Under the pieces are notes generated by a model. That model worked only from the letters and a program-made list of their open reading frames with translations. It did not search any database and was not told the origin of the DNA. The position numbers and the translations under genes are program-made. This document shows positions 11,488 to 24,000 of a stretch of DNA of 64,000 nucleotides, piece by piece. Positions within the stretch are counted from its first letter, which is position 1, and every line of letters begins with the position of its first letter. The stretch is taken from positions 1 through 64,000 of the forward strand of contig JAODUO010001367.1 in the NCBI GenBank assembly GCA_025642075.2, given 5' to 3'. The DNA is from Ridgeia piscesae. Lineage: Eukaryota > Annelida > Polychaeta > Sabellida > Siboglinidae.

Positions 11488-11719
11488 TCCCCTGTAACCT
11501 CTGCATCTTGTCACCACAGACTTATATGCACATAAGTCCGAGTTGTTACTCTGTGAATCAGGCAAGCAGGGTCCAAAGTCTACCCTCCAAATTTTCAGGG
11601 ATTGGGCTGAGACATGGCCCTTCTTCAAATATATGTCGCCAACATAACTACTTTAAATAGCATAGCCTTTGTTTATTTTAGAATTAGCACCAGAGCAACA
11701 ATTAATTATGTTTTATATT
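11488..11719. other. Anonymous segment between tandem dimer and LINE
   Basis: About 230 bases with no recognised content. The right junction of the insertion that split the minus-strand LINE should lie here, but no target duplication is evident. Confidence 0.4.
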
Positions 11720-12385
11720 TACTAAAATAGTTATATGTATGATATTATTATCACAAGTAGTTTCTTTAGCAATTTGTTTATTCAATTACATGTGTGTAGA
11801 TTAGTAGATGGTAATTAGTGTGAGGCAATATTATTGAATTATACAGTGTAATTGTTATACCATTTTGAATAATATGCTCCAATTTAATTATAATTCGAAT
11901 TGTTCGAGAACATCTATTTGCTATTTTATCAATATGTTTACTTCAGTTAAAATATGAGATTAATGTAAAGCCCAGAATGTTAAACTGGTTAACTCTCTCA
12001 ATATCTACACCATAAGTTGTTAATGTTAGTTCATCAATATGTTTATTAGACATTTGAAACAAAACGTTTTGTATTATTAATAATGTAATGGTAATGTATG
12101 TAGTTTTAGCCAAATGTTTATTATATGTAGTTCTTTATTAATAAATTATTCAACATTCACTGAGTTTTTGTCATCTGTGAAGGCTTCAATTGAACATGTA
12201 TCATCAAGTATCATCAGCATAATTTATGCTAGATTTCGGAAAATCGTTGATATAATTATAGTAAATAACTATGTCAATGGCCCTCAAATTTATTCTTGGG
12301 AGACGCCTGTTTTTATAGGTGAAGTATCTAATTTCACCTCTACTGGTCTTACAGACGGCTTACGGTTAGTTTAATAGTATTGTGT
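11720..12385 (-). pseudogene. LINE reverse-transcriptase remnant, inverted-repeat left arm
   Basis: Reverse complement of the plus-strand LINE at 13165-13745. The sense strand holds decayed RT motifs near 12300 and then an AT-rich thumb region with many stops. It points leftward, away from its partner. Confidence 0.65.
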
Positions 12386-12497
12386 TAGATGTATTGCTGT
12401 GAGCTCCATTCCAATAGCTCCTGGCTACCTCACTGATCCGTTCACGTTAAACCATAGTGTGCATGACTGTCACACTTGTAACTGCACAAATATTCCT
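12386..12497. repeat. Inner inverted-repeat block, left
   Basis: Pairs with 13017-13127: TTGCTGTGAGCTCCA...AGCTCCTGGCTA...TGTCACACTTG.AACTGCACAAATATTCC matches the reverse complement of the right block with about 80% identity by eye. It lies outside the recognisable RT. Confidence 0.75.
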
Positions 12498-13016
12498 CTC
12501 AAGAAGTACAACTTGTCTTCAGGCCAGTGTAAATTTGCTGACAAGTTTGCAAAACTTTAGGACACTATCTCGGAATGTATACAGAATGCAAGCAGTGTAG
12601 AAATCTTTAAAACACACATTTTAACAGTTTCTCATGAAAGATGTACACACATGCAAGCATTTCATGATAGATATGCCTGAGTGATTGTTTGCATTTGGCT
12701 GGTAGATTGTTTAGATTAAAAAATATGTGTGGTGGTGGTAGTCATAGTAAGGACGTTATCGCTGACAATCATATTTTTATTGTTGGTATTACCATTATTG
12801 TAATGTAGACGTGGACGAGTTTGAGCAGTTTGCCAGTCGAATGTGGACTGTCGTTTAGCCATGCCTTTTGGGATGTCCATGAAGTGCATATAATCTTATG
12901 TCATTATGATTAAAGATTTAACTGTCAGCCTAATGACTTACTACAATTATTTATCATCTTTGTTATTCCTGTTTCCAATAGAATATGAACTGAATGCTTA
13001 TTAACAACTGAAATGG
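12498..13016. other. Unique spacer of the large inverted repeat
   Basis: About 520 bases, AT-rich, with no coding signal seen. It would form the loop if the flanking 0.75-kb arms paired. Confidence 0.5.
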
Positions 13017-13815
13017 AATATTTGTGCAGTTGCAAGTGTGACAAACATGTACTCTATTATTTAACGCAAACCGATCAGTTAGATAGCCAGGAGCCATTAG
13101 ACTGGAGCTCACAGCAATAATATACAACTAATTGTAAGCAGTCTGTAAGATTAGAAGAGGTTCAATGATATACTTTACCTATAAAAAGAGGCGTCCCGCA
13201 AGGATCAATTTTAGAGCCACTGACAATGTTATTTACTATAATTATATCAATGATTTTCCGAAAGCCAGCATAACTTATGTTGATGATACTTGATGATACA
13301 AGTACAATTAAAGCTTTCACAGATGATAGAAACACAGTGAATGTTGAATATTTGATTAATAAAGAACTACATATAATAAACATGTGTTATTATTATACAT
13401 TATCATTAAACTATTAATAAAACAATATTTTTCAAATGCCTAATAAATAGGTTGATTAAGTAACATAAACAACTGATGGTGTAGATATTGATAGAGTTAA
13501 CCAGTTTAACATTCTGGGCTTTATATTAATGTCACATTTAAACTGGAGTAAATATATTGATAAAATAGCAAACAGATGTTCTCGAACAATTGGACTTATA
13601 ATTAAATTGGAGCATATTATTCAAACTAAAATAAAAATTGAACTCTATAATATTGCCTCTCACTAATTACTATCTACTGATCAAATATAATTGAATAAAC
13701 AAATTGAGAAAAAAACTTGTAAGAAGAATATCTTCAAATAGATGTAGCTCCCACATGGAACTAATAGTTAAGCAAACGTTGAATACCTACTTACTGTAAT
13801 GATATTATAACTTTA
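13017..13815 (+). pseudogene. LINE reverse-transcriptase remnant, inverted-repeat right arm
   Basis: At 13180-13225 the sequence encodes KRGVPQGSIL.PL, the RT motif between palm segments (G.PQGS). It is followed by FTIIISMIF with shifts and then a degraded YADD region (LMLMILDDTSTI). The remainder is AT-rich thumb sequence with frameshifts and stops. It ends at about 13815, just past the block homologous to 9523-9586. This copy preserves the junction that is split on the left side. Confidence 0.7.
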
Positions 13816-14510
13816 AGGAAAAAGGAATTCGTTTTTCTTTTTCGCCAAAATTTGAAAACTAAAACAGAAAATACGGTATATACACGGACCTAGTTAACAT
13901 GCCCTCAATCAGACCCGCTAGCGTGAGTCGTCGATTTGTTTTACTTTAAAATATAATATTTCACCGGACTGGTATCGTGGGGCCAACATGTAACGAATTT
14001 GCATCTAAATATACACCGGTGGAATCTGAAGCGTTTAGTAAATCGGCTGCTGACGTGTTTCGATAACAAGGTATACACGGCAGCGGGCAGTTTTCTAAAA
14101 CATGGTCTCTGATTTTATTTACAAATGAGATCATGTAATAAAAGCCAATAAAATAGTTAATAACACATATTCTACATAACGAGTGCGTCCTTCTGCCCTC
14201 GTCCAGAAGGTTCAGAACCATCACATATAAATCAAAGTGAAAGCGTGATTCATTCATTCCAATGTTTGTACAACTTCTCAACGACAAGCCCCTCAGGCTC
14301 TGATGTTTCCGTGAACTCGTCAATCATTATAATATGTATATTGGATTTTTTTTGTGTGAAAGGATGACCACAGTTATAACTATAATTTACAATTATATTT
14401 TAGATTAGTCTTGTGTTTTATTATGATTAATGTTTACATACTGTTTTAATAATGCATTTATCTGTATTTTTCTACTTTTCTACTGCTGTATTTGTTTTTT
14501 TTAAGAACGC
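13816..14510. other. Anonymous AT-rich sequence, probable LINE 3' UTR at its right end
   Basis: No coding signal recognised up to about 14330. The last 180 bases lead directly into a LINE-type 3' end and may belong to it. Confidence 0.4.
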
Positions 14511-14639
14511 TGCACAAGAATTTCCCGGTCCGGGACAATAAAGTGTTATTGTATTGTATTGTATTGTATTGTATTGTATTGTATTGTATTGTATTGTATT
14601 GTATTGTATTGTATTGTATTGTATTGTATTGTATTGTAT
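14511..14639 (+). mobile_element. LINE 3' end with (TATTG)n tail
   Basis: CAAGAATTTCCCGGTCCGGGACAATAAAGT forms a small CCCGG/CCGGG hairpin followed by AATAAAG, then a pure pentamer run of about 18 TATTG units (14546-14639). A hairpin plus AATAAA plus short repeat is the usual 3' terminus of several non-LTR families. Confidence 0.65.
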
Positions 14640-16796
14640 CAATATAATATCCCACCTAATAAGTCACCACGACCCAGAATTATCCGAGCTCGCAAATCAG
14701 TCATTTCAGTGATATATTTTGGGGAAAATACTGAGATCTTCCACATTTTATCGAGCATATATTGAACACACATAGTTGTATTTCATAACAATGATGATTT
14801 ATAATTGTCTACCACTTGATAATAGCCATAATGTGGATATCAAGTGATATGGTTTTGGTTAAGATAACCAATAATCGTAAAAGCAGTCAGTAGATAATAT
14901 GTTCCAGTAATTTATATTTATGTGTGAGAAGTAATGCGTTCTTATCTCTAATTGACGGGTACCACATCCGTCTGAGATAGTTATAGTATGTTATATATAT
15001 GCTATGCTATCTTGTTAAGTCCTATATTAATGGATAAACTGTGCCAACTGGTTATACCAATGTATGGCCAATAACACGTTCATATCTAACTTACACAGTT
15101 CTGTTCTAATTCAATGCCAACTTATTCTCCTCAATTTCACCTGTCTGTTGTAATTGAGAAATAAACAGGTCAATTACTATTTCATGGACCTGTAGACTCT
15201 TGTGTTTGATTTAATTCCATGGATCATATATGGTTGAGACGTATTAAACTACACTCTTATAGGCGCCCGGATCCCATGTTCGTAGAATGCCAGTCATCCT
15301 GCACGGCTTAATTGGCGTTGTCAATTGAATTCACTAACCTTTGCATCACAATAGTGCGTACTAATACTCACGAACTATGGTTTCACGTAAGTAGCTCAAC
15401 TCAATGCACGTATAAATAGCCACCGACGTTCTAATAATTCCCGTCATGGTCGAGGGCCTTGTTTATAGGAGCGCACCATTTGGGTCGATCTGTTCCATTG
15501 TTTACACAAGAGGACGCCACTGAGGTCGAGTAATTCCGGAAGTGCGCCGCTTGGTGGCCACGCGGCGTTCACGTGAACGGCGGGTGATACTAATCGGTGG
15601 AATCTGCGGAAGGCCGAATAAACACCTGGAGTGCCAGAGATCGCACTCCAGTTTGCGGACGCTACTACATGACTGCGACACACGGCGGTGTCATGCACAC
15701 TTGTCATCCGGCAGCAAGCTCACTAAGTGACGCTAACTTTTTAACGCCCACACTTGTACGTGACCGATCACTTGTCGTGAGAGTGAAAATAGAAAAGGTC
15801 CCGTTTACTGAATGAGCAGAATTAGTGTCAGGAGTTCTTCCTGTTGGTATTTGTCTCGTGTCGGTGAATGTAAGTTAAAACTGCTGTTTCCCGCGAACGT
15901 TTCCATCAATAAGGAAAACAGTATTGTCATTATTTATTTCGAGTCTAAATATATTGTCAACACAAATCGTACGGTTTTAAATGTCATGGCTTCCGGAAAA
16001 ATGCAGTCGAAAGTCGCTAGATGGTCACCTCGCTAACAAAATACTATGCAGCTATGATCATCTTAGGACAGTCCAAAATTATATCTGTAATGTAAAAAAT
16101 AAAAAATGTATCTGTTAATCTCTGGTCAACTGTGCACTCCCTAGCCACGGTAACGATTAAACCTTATATGTAACAAAATGATTAGCAAGATTCCAGAAAC
16201 AAAATGTGTTGATCCCCTATTAAGAAAGAACAAAATTATCTTTGTATAAAACATAAAAACCTCCTCACCTCTCAGTTAAGTCCATGCTTACTTGTGGAGT
16301 AATTCGTTCAAGGTTACCGCGAGCGTGCCATAAATACAGGTAAACAATATCCACGAACAACGTGAGTACTTAAATATGACCGAGCAAGCGTAAGTAGACG
16401 CACGTGTGCTGTATAATAAATATATTAAAGTTTTTCCCTTAGACACATTGCACCCCGGGCGTCAAACGTTCGGGGATTACTTTACGACACCTCGAGTATA
16501 AAGTAGCCCCTGTACGTAACAAATACCCCATCAATGTTTAAAGGATTCTTACCTTTTATATGTAAACCATTTGTTTAAACTAAAACACAATGCGCGCAAA
16601 ACAGTCGTAGGAATCACGCACTCTCTACGAATACTTTAGTCCAGACTTTGCCCTATTGTGTCCCAAAACATGATGTGCATGGACTCCGTGGGCACTACTT
16701 TTGGTTTGTATTCTACACACTGTGTCTCGACATTTCAGAGAGGGCTTTTTGAATATCAGCGGCCTAAGATAATTGGAGCGTGAAATCCAAGCTTAC
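14640..16796. other. Anonymous sequence
   Basis: Over 2 kb with no supported exon. The minus-strand open frame at 15444-15707 lies in GC-richer DNA (15480-15720), which might be a promoter or CpG-rich patch, but I see no TATA, signal peptide or splice structure. Confidence 0.4.
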
Positions 16797-16919
16797 CGCC
16801 GTTGAGCGGATATAACTTCAGATCTACAAGGACTAAATACGCCACGTCGGCATCATGTCCGCCTAAAAAATTGACAAACCCGACACGCTTGAGCTTTGGT
16901 GTTATATTTCGATCGTCGA
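16797..16919 (-). CDS. Candidate internal exon, unknown protein
   Basis: A minus-strand open frame (16756-17010) has a good acceptor, TGTTTCTGCAG, ending at 16920 and a good donor, GGTAAGC, at 16796. They bound 123 bases (41 codons) with phase 1 at both ends, as in many extracellular modules. The peptide includes KLKRVGFVNFLGGHDADVAY and matches no family I recognise. No other exons were found nearby, so this could be chance. Confidence 0.2.
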
Positions 16920-17010
16920 CTGCAGAAACACGATCAGCCATTAATGTCATATTGAGATGAGCTTGAAACTGGATTTTGACGTCCCTCTCGATAGTTATGA
17001 GGGTTCCCAA

Positions 17011-18055
17011 TCAAATAAATACGATTACATGACCTTTCACATAGGTCAAAAGTGAAGTTAATATTTTTCCGAAGCCATGTCTATTTATAAACCTATCTTA
17101 TTGCTAAAAGGCCTAGGATTTGAATATAAATGAACTCTGAAAATCTGATCTCGTGGTTATATTCATAGTTCTGTTGAGGTAAAACTAAATGGATGAGGTC
17201 ATGATGTTTGGTCGACCAATATATTTAGACTGTAGGCATTATAATTCGTCAAACGCCCAGACTAAGGATCCGTTACCTCGTGGAAGGCCAAACCGCTTTT
17301 TTGTGACAAATGTAATGGACGCCACAGATAGAATGTTTGTTACGTGAAAATTAATTTGTCTAATGCAATCAAAATGCAGTTTTAAGCGAACATATTTAAT
17401 ACAATCTTTGCGACAGCTTTGTTTGGTAGTTACTGTGTATGTCAGTATCTACTGTTGTTACCATCAAACATATCGCGCAAGATGATCATTATGTTGATGT
17501 GTTAGTTAATTAGTTTAACGTAAACCGATGTGTAGTTAACGTAACTGGAATCGACTCGTCAACAGTTCCACGTATAAGAATCACGCAGGACTGTACGAAT
17601 GACGGTAATACTAATATCAAACAGTTCAGTTCTCAATAGTGGAAGTCCGCGTAAGCGAGAAATGCGAATGGTACAGAACGTCGTACATTGCCTGCATTGT
17701 GAGGTTTGATTTGGTGAGGGTGTGATGATTCAAAATATGGAATTCAAAAAATGATCGCAACAACTGCAATTCCTTCTAAGTACGGAGACGCGTACTGGCG
17801 CGGAATGGGGATTACCTCTGCTTACGTCAGCTTCGAAATGTTTTTATTCGATTCCCTGCAGGGTACGCTTCGAATCGCTACGGGAGTCGATTCTTTTTCA
17901 CGCGACAAATGTACGTTTGGAACAATTTATATGTATTTGGTTTGCTGCGTGTCGCATCCGCATGCAATATCCATGCATACAGAATCCTAGCTTAAATCGT
18001 CCTAACTTGTTTGTCTTCAAGATTCACGAAATTTCATGAATTACGTCATATTTTA
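17011..18055. other. Anonymous sequence
   Basis: No recognised feature. The open frame at 17751-17990 has no family resemblance, promoter or splice support. Confidence 0.4.
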
Positions 18056-18640
18056 ATAATAATAATAATAAATAGGTAATTTCTGTTGCGCCTAAATCTT
18101 TAGAAACCAAGCTCAGAGGCGCATCAATACAAAAGGGTTGATCGATTTCACAGAGTCAATAAACAAATCCAGTTGTCATCAGATTGATTGATACGCCAGG
18201 GAGCTGTAGTGGATAGGCAAGGTTGTATAGGTATATCTTTAAATGACGGCGACATTTATCAATATTTTCAACTGATTTAACAATTGAAGGAAGCATATTA
18301 CAAAGAGCAGATGCACCCACAGCTAAAACCCTAGTCCCTATACTTCAGGGATAACAGGTAATTCAGACCTAGATGATGGCAGCTGGACAGGTTTTCTTAC
18401 ATGAATAAACAAAAATGTAAATACGACAGCTGCTTACGGGAAAGTGCCCGGTAAATAATGGTACAGATCTTAGAGATGATATACGGCATCGGACAGGAAG
18501 CCAAGAGACTTTAGAAGCGACCTAGTCAATATGAGACCTAGTCACTAAGCAGTTTTGAACACGACACAGTAGTCTTGTGATATCTTTAATAGCAATATTA
18601 TGAACAAGCGAATTGCCATAATCTACTTTATTAGTAACTG
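18056..18640 (-). mobile_element. Truncated LINE 3' region with (TTA)n tail
   Basis: The minus strand reads, with stops, as an ORF2 C-terminal region: VDYGNSLVHNIAIKDITRLL, then WLPVRCRI...IYRAL (the LHWLPV..RI block typical of CR1/L2-type elements). It ends in GGCGCAACAGAAAT...TATTTATTATTATTATT at 18056-18072. It is 5' truncated and frame-damaged. Confidence 0.6.
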
Positions 18641-21600
18641 GTGCAGTTGCAATAATTTTTATCTGATTTACAATAAAAAATAATAATACAACACAAGTTA
18701 TATTTTAGAAACTGTCCTAACTATTTATTCACTCAAATTTGTCCACCGGAGTGTTTAATAATTTTAAACCATAATCGAAATTTAGAAATTGTATTTTGTG
18801 TGTAACGATGATAAAGGAACTCGGTGTGCACGGGTGACAGAAGCGAGTGGATTTCTCATCCAGAATTTGCAGGCATAGTAATTTATAACAGGAACTCCAA
18901 TGCGTTGAACATGGGAAAATACGAAATCGTTGACCACAAAAGAGTACCGCGTTTAACTCCGCCTTTCTCGGCAATATTCTAATATTCAATCGTTGTGTTC
19001 ACCATTTATTTATACCTGCGGCGGGGAAATATTTTGTATTCTTAAAATATGATGTTAATAGAATGAAACTATGAATGAATTTTAAGACAATGATTGCATA
19101 AGGACGAGTATCGAACTAGTCGTTCGACAGTTCTAAGATAGTAAGCACACACATTCGATCACATAAATATTGAGAATTAACAACCGTTGTTTGGCCACTT
19201 TCACTAGAATCGCTCTACGTGTTAAAAGTTTAGCTATTTTAATTGGATGTTGTTTGCTCTTAGGTTTTTATATTAATTAATATCTTGTTCACGAGACTAG
19301 AATAAAAGTGTTTTGTTCGCGAAAACTAAACAACACTTTTATAATGTAAACGACCCTATTCAAAACACAACGGACGCTGGCGACGTATTTCATAAAATAA
19401 TACTTATACGTTATCAATTTGTTCGGTTTTTCCACTTTTGTCGCTCCTTGGTGGGGTTCGTTTCACCGAACGAAGTATGTTGTCACGTGATTAGACTTTG
19501 GGTGAAACCACATAATACGCCATCGACTAAAAGTAAAAGCAACACGCCAGGTCCCCTGACAAATCATGTCCGTGGCTCGTGAATTTGAAGAGCGGTCAAG
19601 AGGCGATAACCCCCCCTTCAAATAGGTTAAGTCTGGAATATATTTGGTCGGTCGTACAAGAAACAATTCAAACAATTCAAAATACCTTTGTAATGTGACT
19701 GATAATATATTACTTGGAAAAGCGAAAATTATGCACATGTGATACGATGGTTTATTACCAAAAGTGATTGTAAATAATTTACACTTTCGTAACATTTTAT
19801 TTGTAATATTAGAACGTTTTTGCCATGTGTATATTGCATACCTTAATGTCAATAAACACTGAAATAAAATTTAAAAAAGCCTGAAGTTACGTTCTCTTCC
19901 ACATCCCCAGTTTTTCTTGTCGCCGAACTGCGAACACCATGTTAGTTTACGTCCATTCGCTGGTTGTGTCACTGCTATATGTACGTTTATACACCTACAG
20001 TGATATGTCTATATCCATTGCTACAATATACCACGTAGTTGAGACGTACACCTTTGCCGTGTTATTTGCTTTGTCGTTGTAGTGTGTAATTATGTTGTAA
20101 ACGTCCGCATAAGATGCATGGCTAGTCATTGCGACAGTTGTGAAAGCTAAACTTTATGAAAGCTAAACTGGGGCTCTGCATCAAAAGGATTAGGCCTACA
20201 AGAAACCAGTCAGACGAGCTGGCGATAGTGCATACGGCTGGTGCAAAATAAGAAATGTGAGATTCCTACTTTCGGAACATGTTGACAGTAAGACACTTGT
20301 TTGATACGATTGTATTAACTGTTTCAGACGAATAAACTCAAACAATTGTCTTTTATTTCCCACGAATGCAAACTAGATGTCTCAGTTGTGTATGACGTTA
20401 AAACGATAAATGTCATCTCAGCAATGTATTTTAATTAAGCGAACTTTAACTACAACTAGCAGTCCACACTTCCGTTGGTGCAGTTAAATTATTCGCTGGC
20501 TCACATGTGACAATATACAACGCATTACACATGCTGATATATGACCATTTACAAGGGCGACATATTCTGTGTATGGACTGTTCGCATCATAGATGTTACA
20601 TTGGGCGGTTTTCCAGGATTGTGGCCGACATTTGTTTTTAAAAACCGTGCAAATGTCATAGTTTGCTTGCCCTTTTCAACCGGTTCGTTATTATACAGCG
20701 ATATATGAAACAGGAAGCTGACCTTAAATAGGTCTTCATTGTCACGAAATGGCAACGTCCGTGCATTGCGGGTTTTTAAACTCGAGCATCATCAGTGTGT
20801 ACAAATTGCTAATTGACGTCGAAGCCAATCCAGCGACGGGGGTGTGACGTCACGCAAATTCCGAAAACAACATTACAATGCTGGATTTTCCCGGACGTAT
20901 TAACTCACTACAGCCTTTTGAAATACACTTTTGGCATAACACTGATTAAAATAGCGTGTGAATGACGTGTGTTCCATCAGAAATATTATAATAATCACCA
21001 ATAATTGTGTGTTTACCTGCCTATTAGACCTAATGGGGAACCAAGGAAGCTCGTCTCCGCAGTCGCTACAAAGATATGACACGTGCTTACAATTCCGAGG
21101 AAAGGCGGTAGGTTGCTAAATGTCACACATGCCTACGTTGACACCATAATGAATGGCACTGTTTGACACAAACAGGCGACTACTCAGTAATAGGACGACG
21201 GTGACATTAGCTAGACAAGCGTGTTCAGGTGAAATAAGTAAATATTGATCGTATGATGCGCACATTTCCTCAAAACCTCAGATTGTAACTTTACAAACTT
21301 TTCATATAGCCATGTTGTATTTTTAATATAAATTACATTTGTTATAATGAACTGACTTTCTAATTTTATTAATCACTTTAATGATATCATGTAATGTGTA
21401 TTTGAATAGGTATACATTAATATTATGTTTACAAAGCCTTGTTTTTAACATGACAACGTCGTTGTTCATAAAGATGTGTAAAGTGATAACAGCCAACTTG
21501 TCAATTTAATGTGTTGTTTATTAATCATCCTATCCTTGATAACGCAGTTCTGTTCGGAGTCCGACGTTGAACTGTCCAGTTGTTCTTTTACGCTAACGCA

Positions 21601-21689
21601 AACATTCAATTGTTCTGAACACGTTACGTTTAAAATAGTTGATCAATGTGATGTATTGTAAATTTGTGTATCTTTCAAAAATCGGCGAT
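18641..21689. other. Anonymous sequence
   Basis: About 3 kb of AT-rich DNA. The short open frames on both strands (for example 19463-19852 minus) show no family motif, signal peptide or splice pattern that I can defend. Confidence 0.45.
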
Positions 21690-21960
21690 TTATTTAATAA
21701 AATACCAATCGACCAACCAATCAATTAAACAATCAATCAATCAATCAATATATTTTATTCACCCCTGTAAGGGGAATTGCATAGAATGACAAAACGAAAT
21801 GGATAGAAATAATGGTTCAGCGCCTTCAGTGTAAACAAATGTTAGAACACAAAAAATGATGTCGTAACTGAAGGTAAAATTAATAAAGTCAAATACTTGA
21901 CCTGTGTATGTTATAAATTGATGGTGTCTTCTGGGATGTTGATCGCTCACTCTGCGTCGC
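21690..21960 (-). mobile_element. LINE 3' end with (TTGA)n tail
   Basis: On the minus strand, AATTCCCCTTACAGGGGTGA forms a CCCCTTACAGGGG hairpin followed by AATAAAATATA and about five TTGA/TTGG units ending near 21700. This parallels the 14.5-kb LINE end in layout but has a different tail unit. The upstream 200 bases have no intact frame. Confidence 0.5.
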
Positions 21961-22749
21961 CATGTTGAAATCTGCTGGACCGGAAGTGAACACCAGAGCC
22001 GTGTTTACTGCAGCCGTACACTTTGAAACTTGGTTGTTATTCAGAAACAAACAAAACAAAAACATCACTAATAATAGTAACTATATTGTGTACCGAATAG
22101 ATAAACATGTTGAGCATATGTCTTAGCACGAGGTATCTTTGGGTACAAACCACCGGCTGCCTACAGGAGTAATCAAGAAAGAAAACGAAAATAGAAAGTA
22201 ACCATTCACTCACTTTTACTGTCTTGCAGACAAGGAATTTTAAGTAACTGTTTTCTGACATATGCCCGGTGGGTGACTAGTGCATGGCTTATGTGGTAAT
22301 CCTGTTATGCGAAAACGAAGATTTGATTGTTGTTTGGTAGTTTATCCTTTGCGTATAAACATGTTTATCGTAATACTCAACGATCAACTCAAAACACCCC
22401 CTTGCTATGAGAGCAGTGTGTTTACGATATTGTGTATTGTTTAGGAACATGTGTTGGACGAGACATGTACAGGACAGGGGCGGTAAATAGAGACAGACAG
22501 AGACAGTGTGACAACAAGAAGGACGAGGTGGGAGCGCGTCACGTGACATCGACGCGTCATCAAGATCCAGCGGTGACGGATCCAAACGTCTACGTTTTCG
22601 TTAAAATGTTCCAAAGTTAACGTTAATTGTTGCAGACTAATAACTAAGACAGTGTGAGACCACAGGAAGTAACCAAAGGACACCTAGAGTGGACCGAGTG
22701 ATGTCAACTACCACATGCAAGGGAAGAAACGGAAGACGTAGAGGTAAGA
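21961..22749. other. Anonymous sequence
   Basis: No gene recognised. The open frames at 22289-22683 overlap on both strands and lack motifs. Confidence 0.45.
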
Positions 22750-23303
<554 letters not shown>

Positions 23304-23709
23304 CTAGTAACGTGGTGGTTCAATGCGTCCTGTAAACAATCACTTCCGTTCTGGGGAGGGGCAAAACCACGATGCATAATGAATAATAAACACCTTGGAA
23401 TTCGAAATAATCTTTGTTTATTATGTCTTGTTTAATTTTACTTTCAATAATAAAAAAGTCTATGTACTTACAGTTGTTCCTACTGAAAAGGGTCTATGGT
23501 TGAACAATCTCGCCTGTCCATTTCGTTACACTATCACCTGCTCGTGTCATAGACCATTAATCCAGCAGCTGACTTGTGAACAGACAGAGATTTGTAAATC
23601 GGATGAAGAACGCAAGAATTATAAAAGAAATTAGCGAAAATGTATAATAAATCACGCCAATTAGTTAGTGTAACAAATTAGTCTCACTTCAACTCGTTTT
23701 ATTGTTTTC

Positions 23710-23711
<2 letters not shown>
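23304..23711. other. Anonymous sequence
   Basis: About 400 bases without recognised content. Confidence 0.45.

Positions 23712-23781
<70 letters not shown>
23712..23781. repeat. (TA)n tract
   Basis: Pure dinucleotide run of about 35 units. Confidence 0.97.
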
Positions 23782-23783
<2 letters not shown>

Positions 23784-23888
23784 AAAAAAGTGAAAGAAGT
23801 ACAGAGAAAGCAAAATAGTGAAAAATCGTGAGAAAGATCTAGAGATATGAGGAATTATGTAGAAACGCACAGAGCCGGAGAGAGAGGG

Positions 23889-24000
23889 GGGGTAGAAAGC
23901 GGGAGAGAGCGGGAGAGAGCGGGAGAGAGCGGGAGAGAGCGGGAGAGAGCGGGAGAGAGCGGGAGAGAGCGGGAGAGAGCGGGAGAGAGCGGGAGAGAGA
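23889..24000. repeat. Decanucleotide GAGAGAGCGG array
   Basis: About ten units of AGAGCGGGAG, almost perfect. One strand is nearly all purine, so it may adopt triplex or unusual structure. Confidence 0.95.

Noticed and set aside
15444..15707. Minus-strand open frame in GC-richer DNA
   Set aside because: No recognisable family, promoter or splice sites; GC-rich DNA gives long frames by chance.
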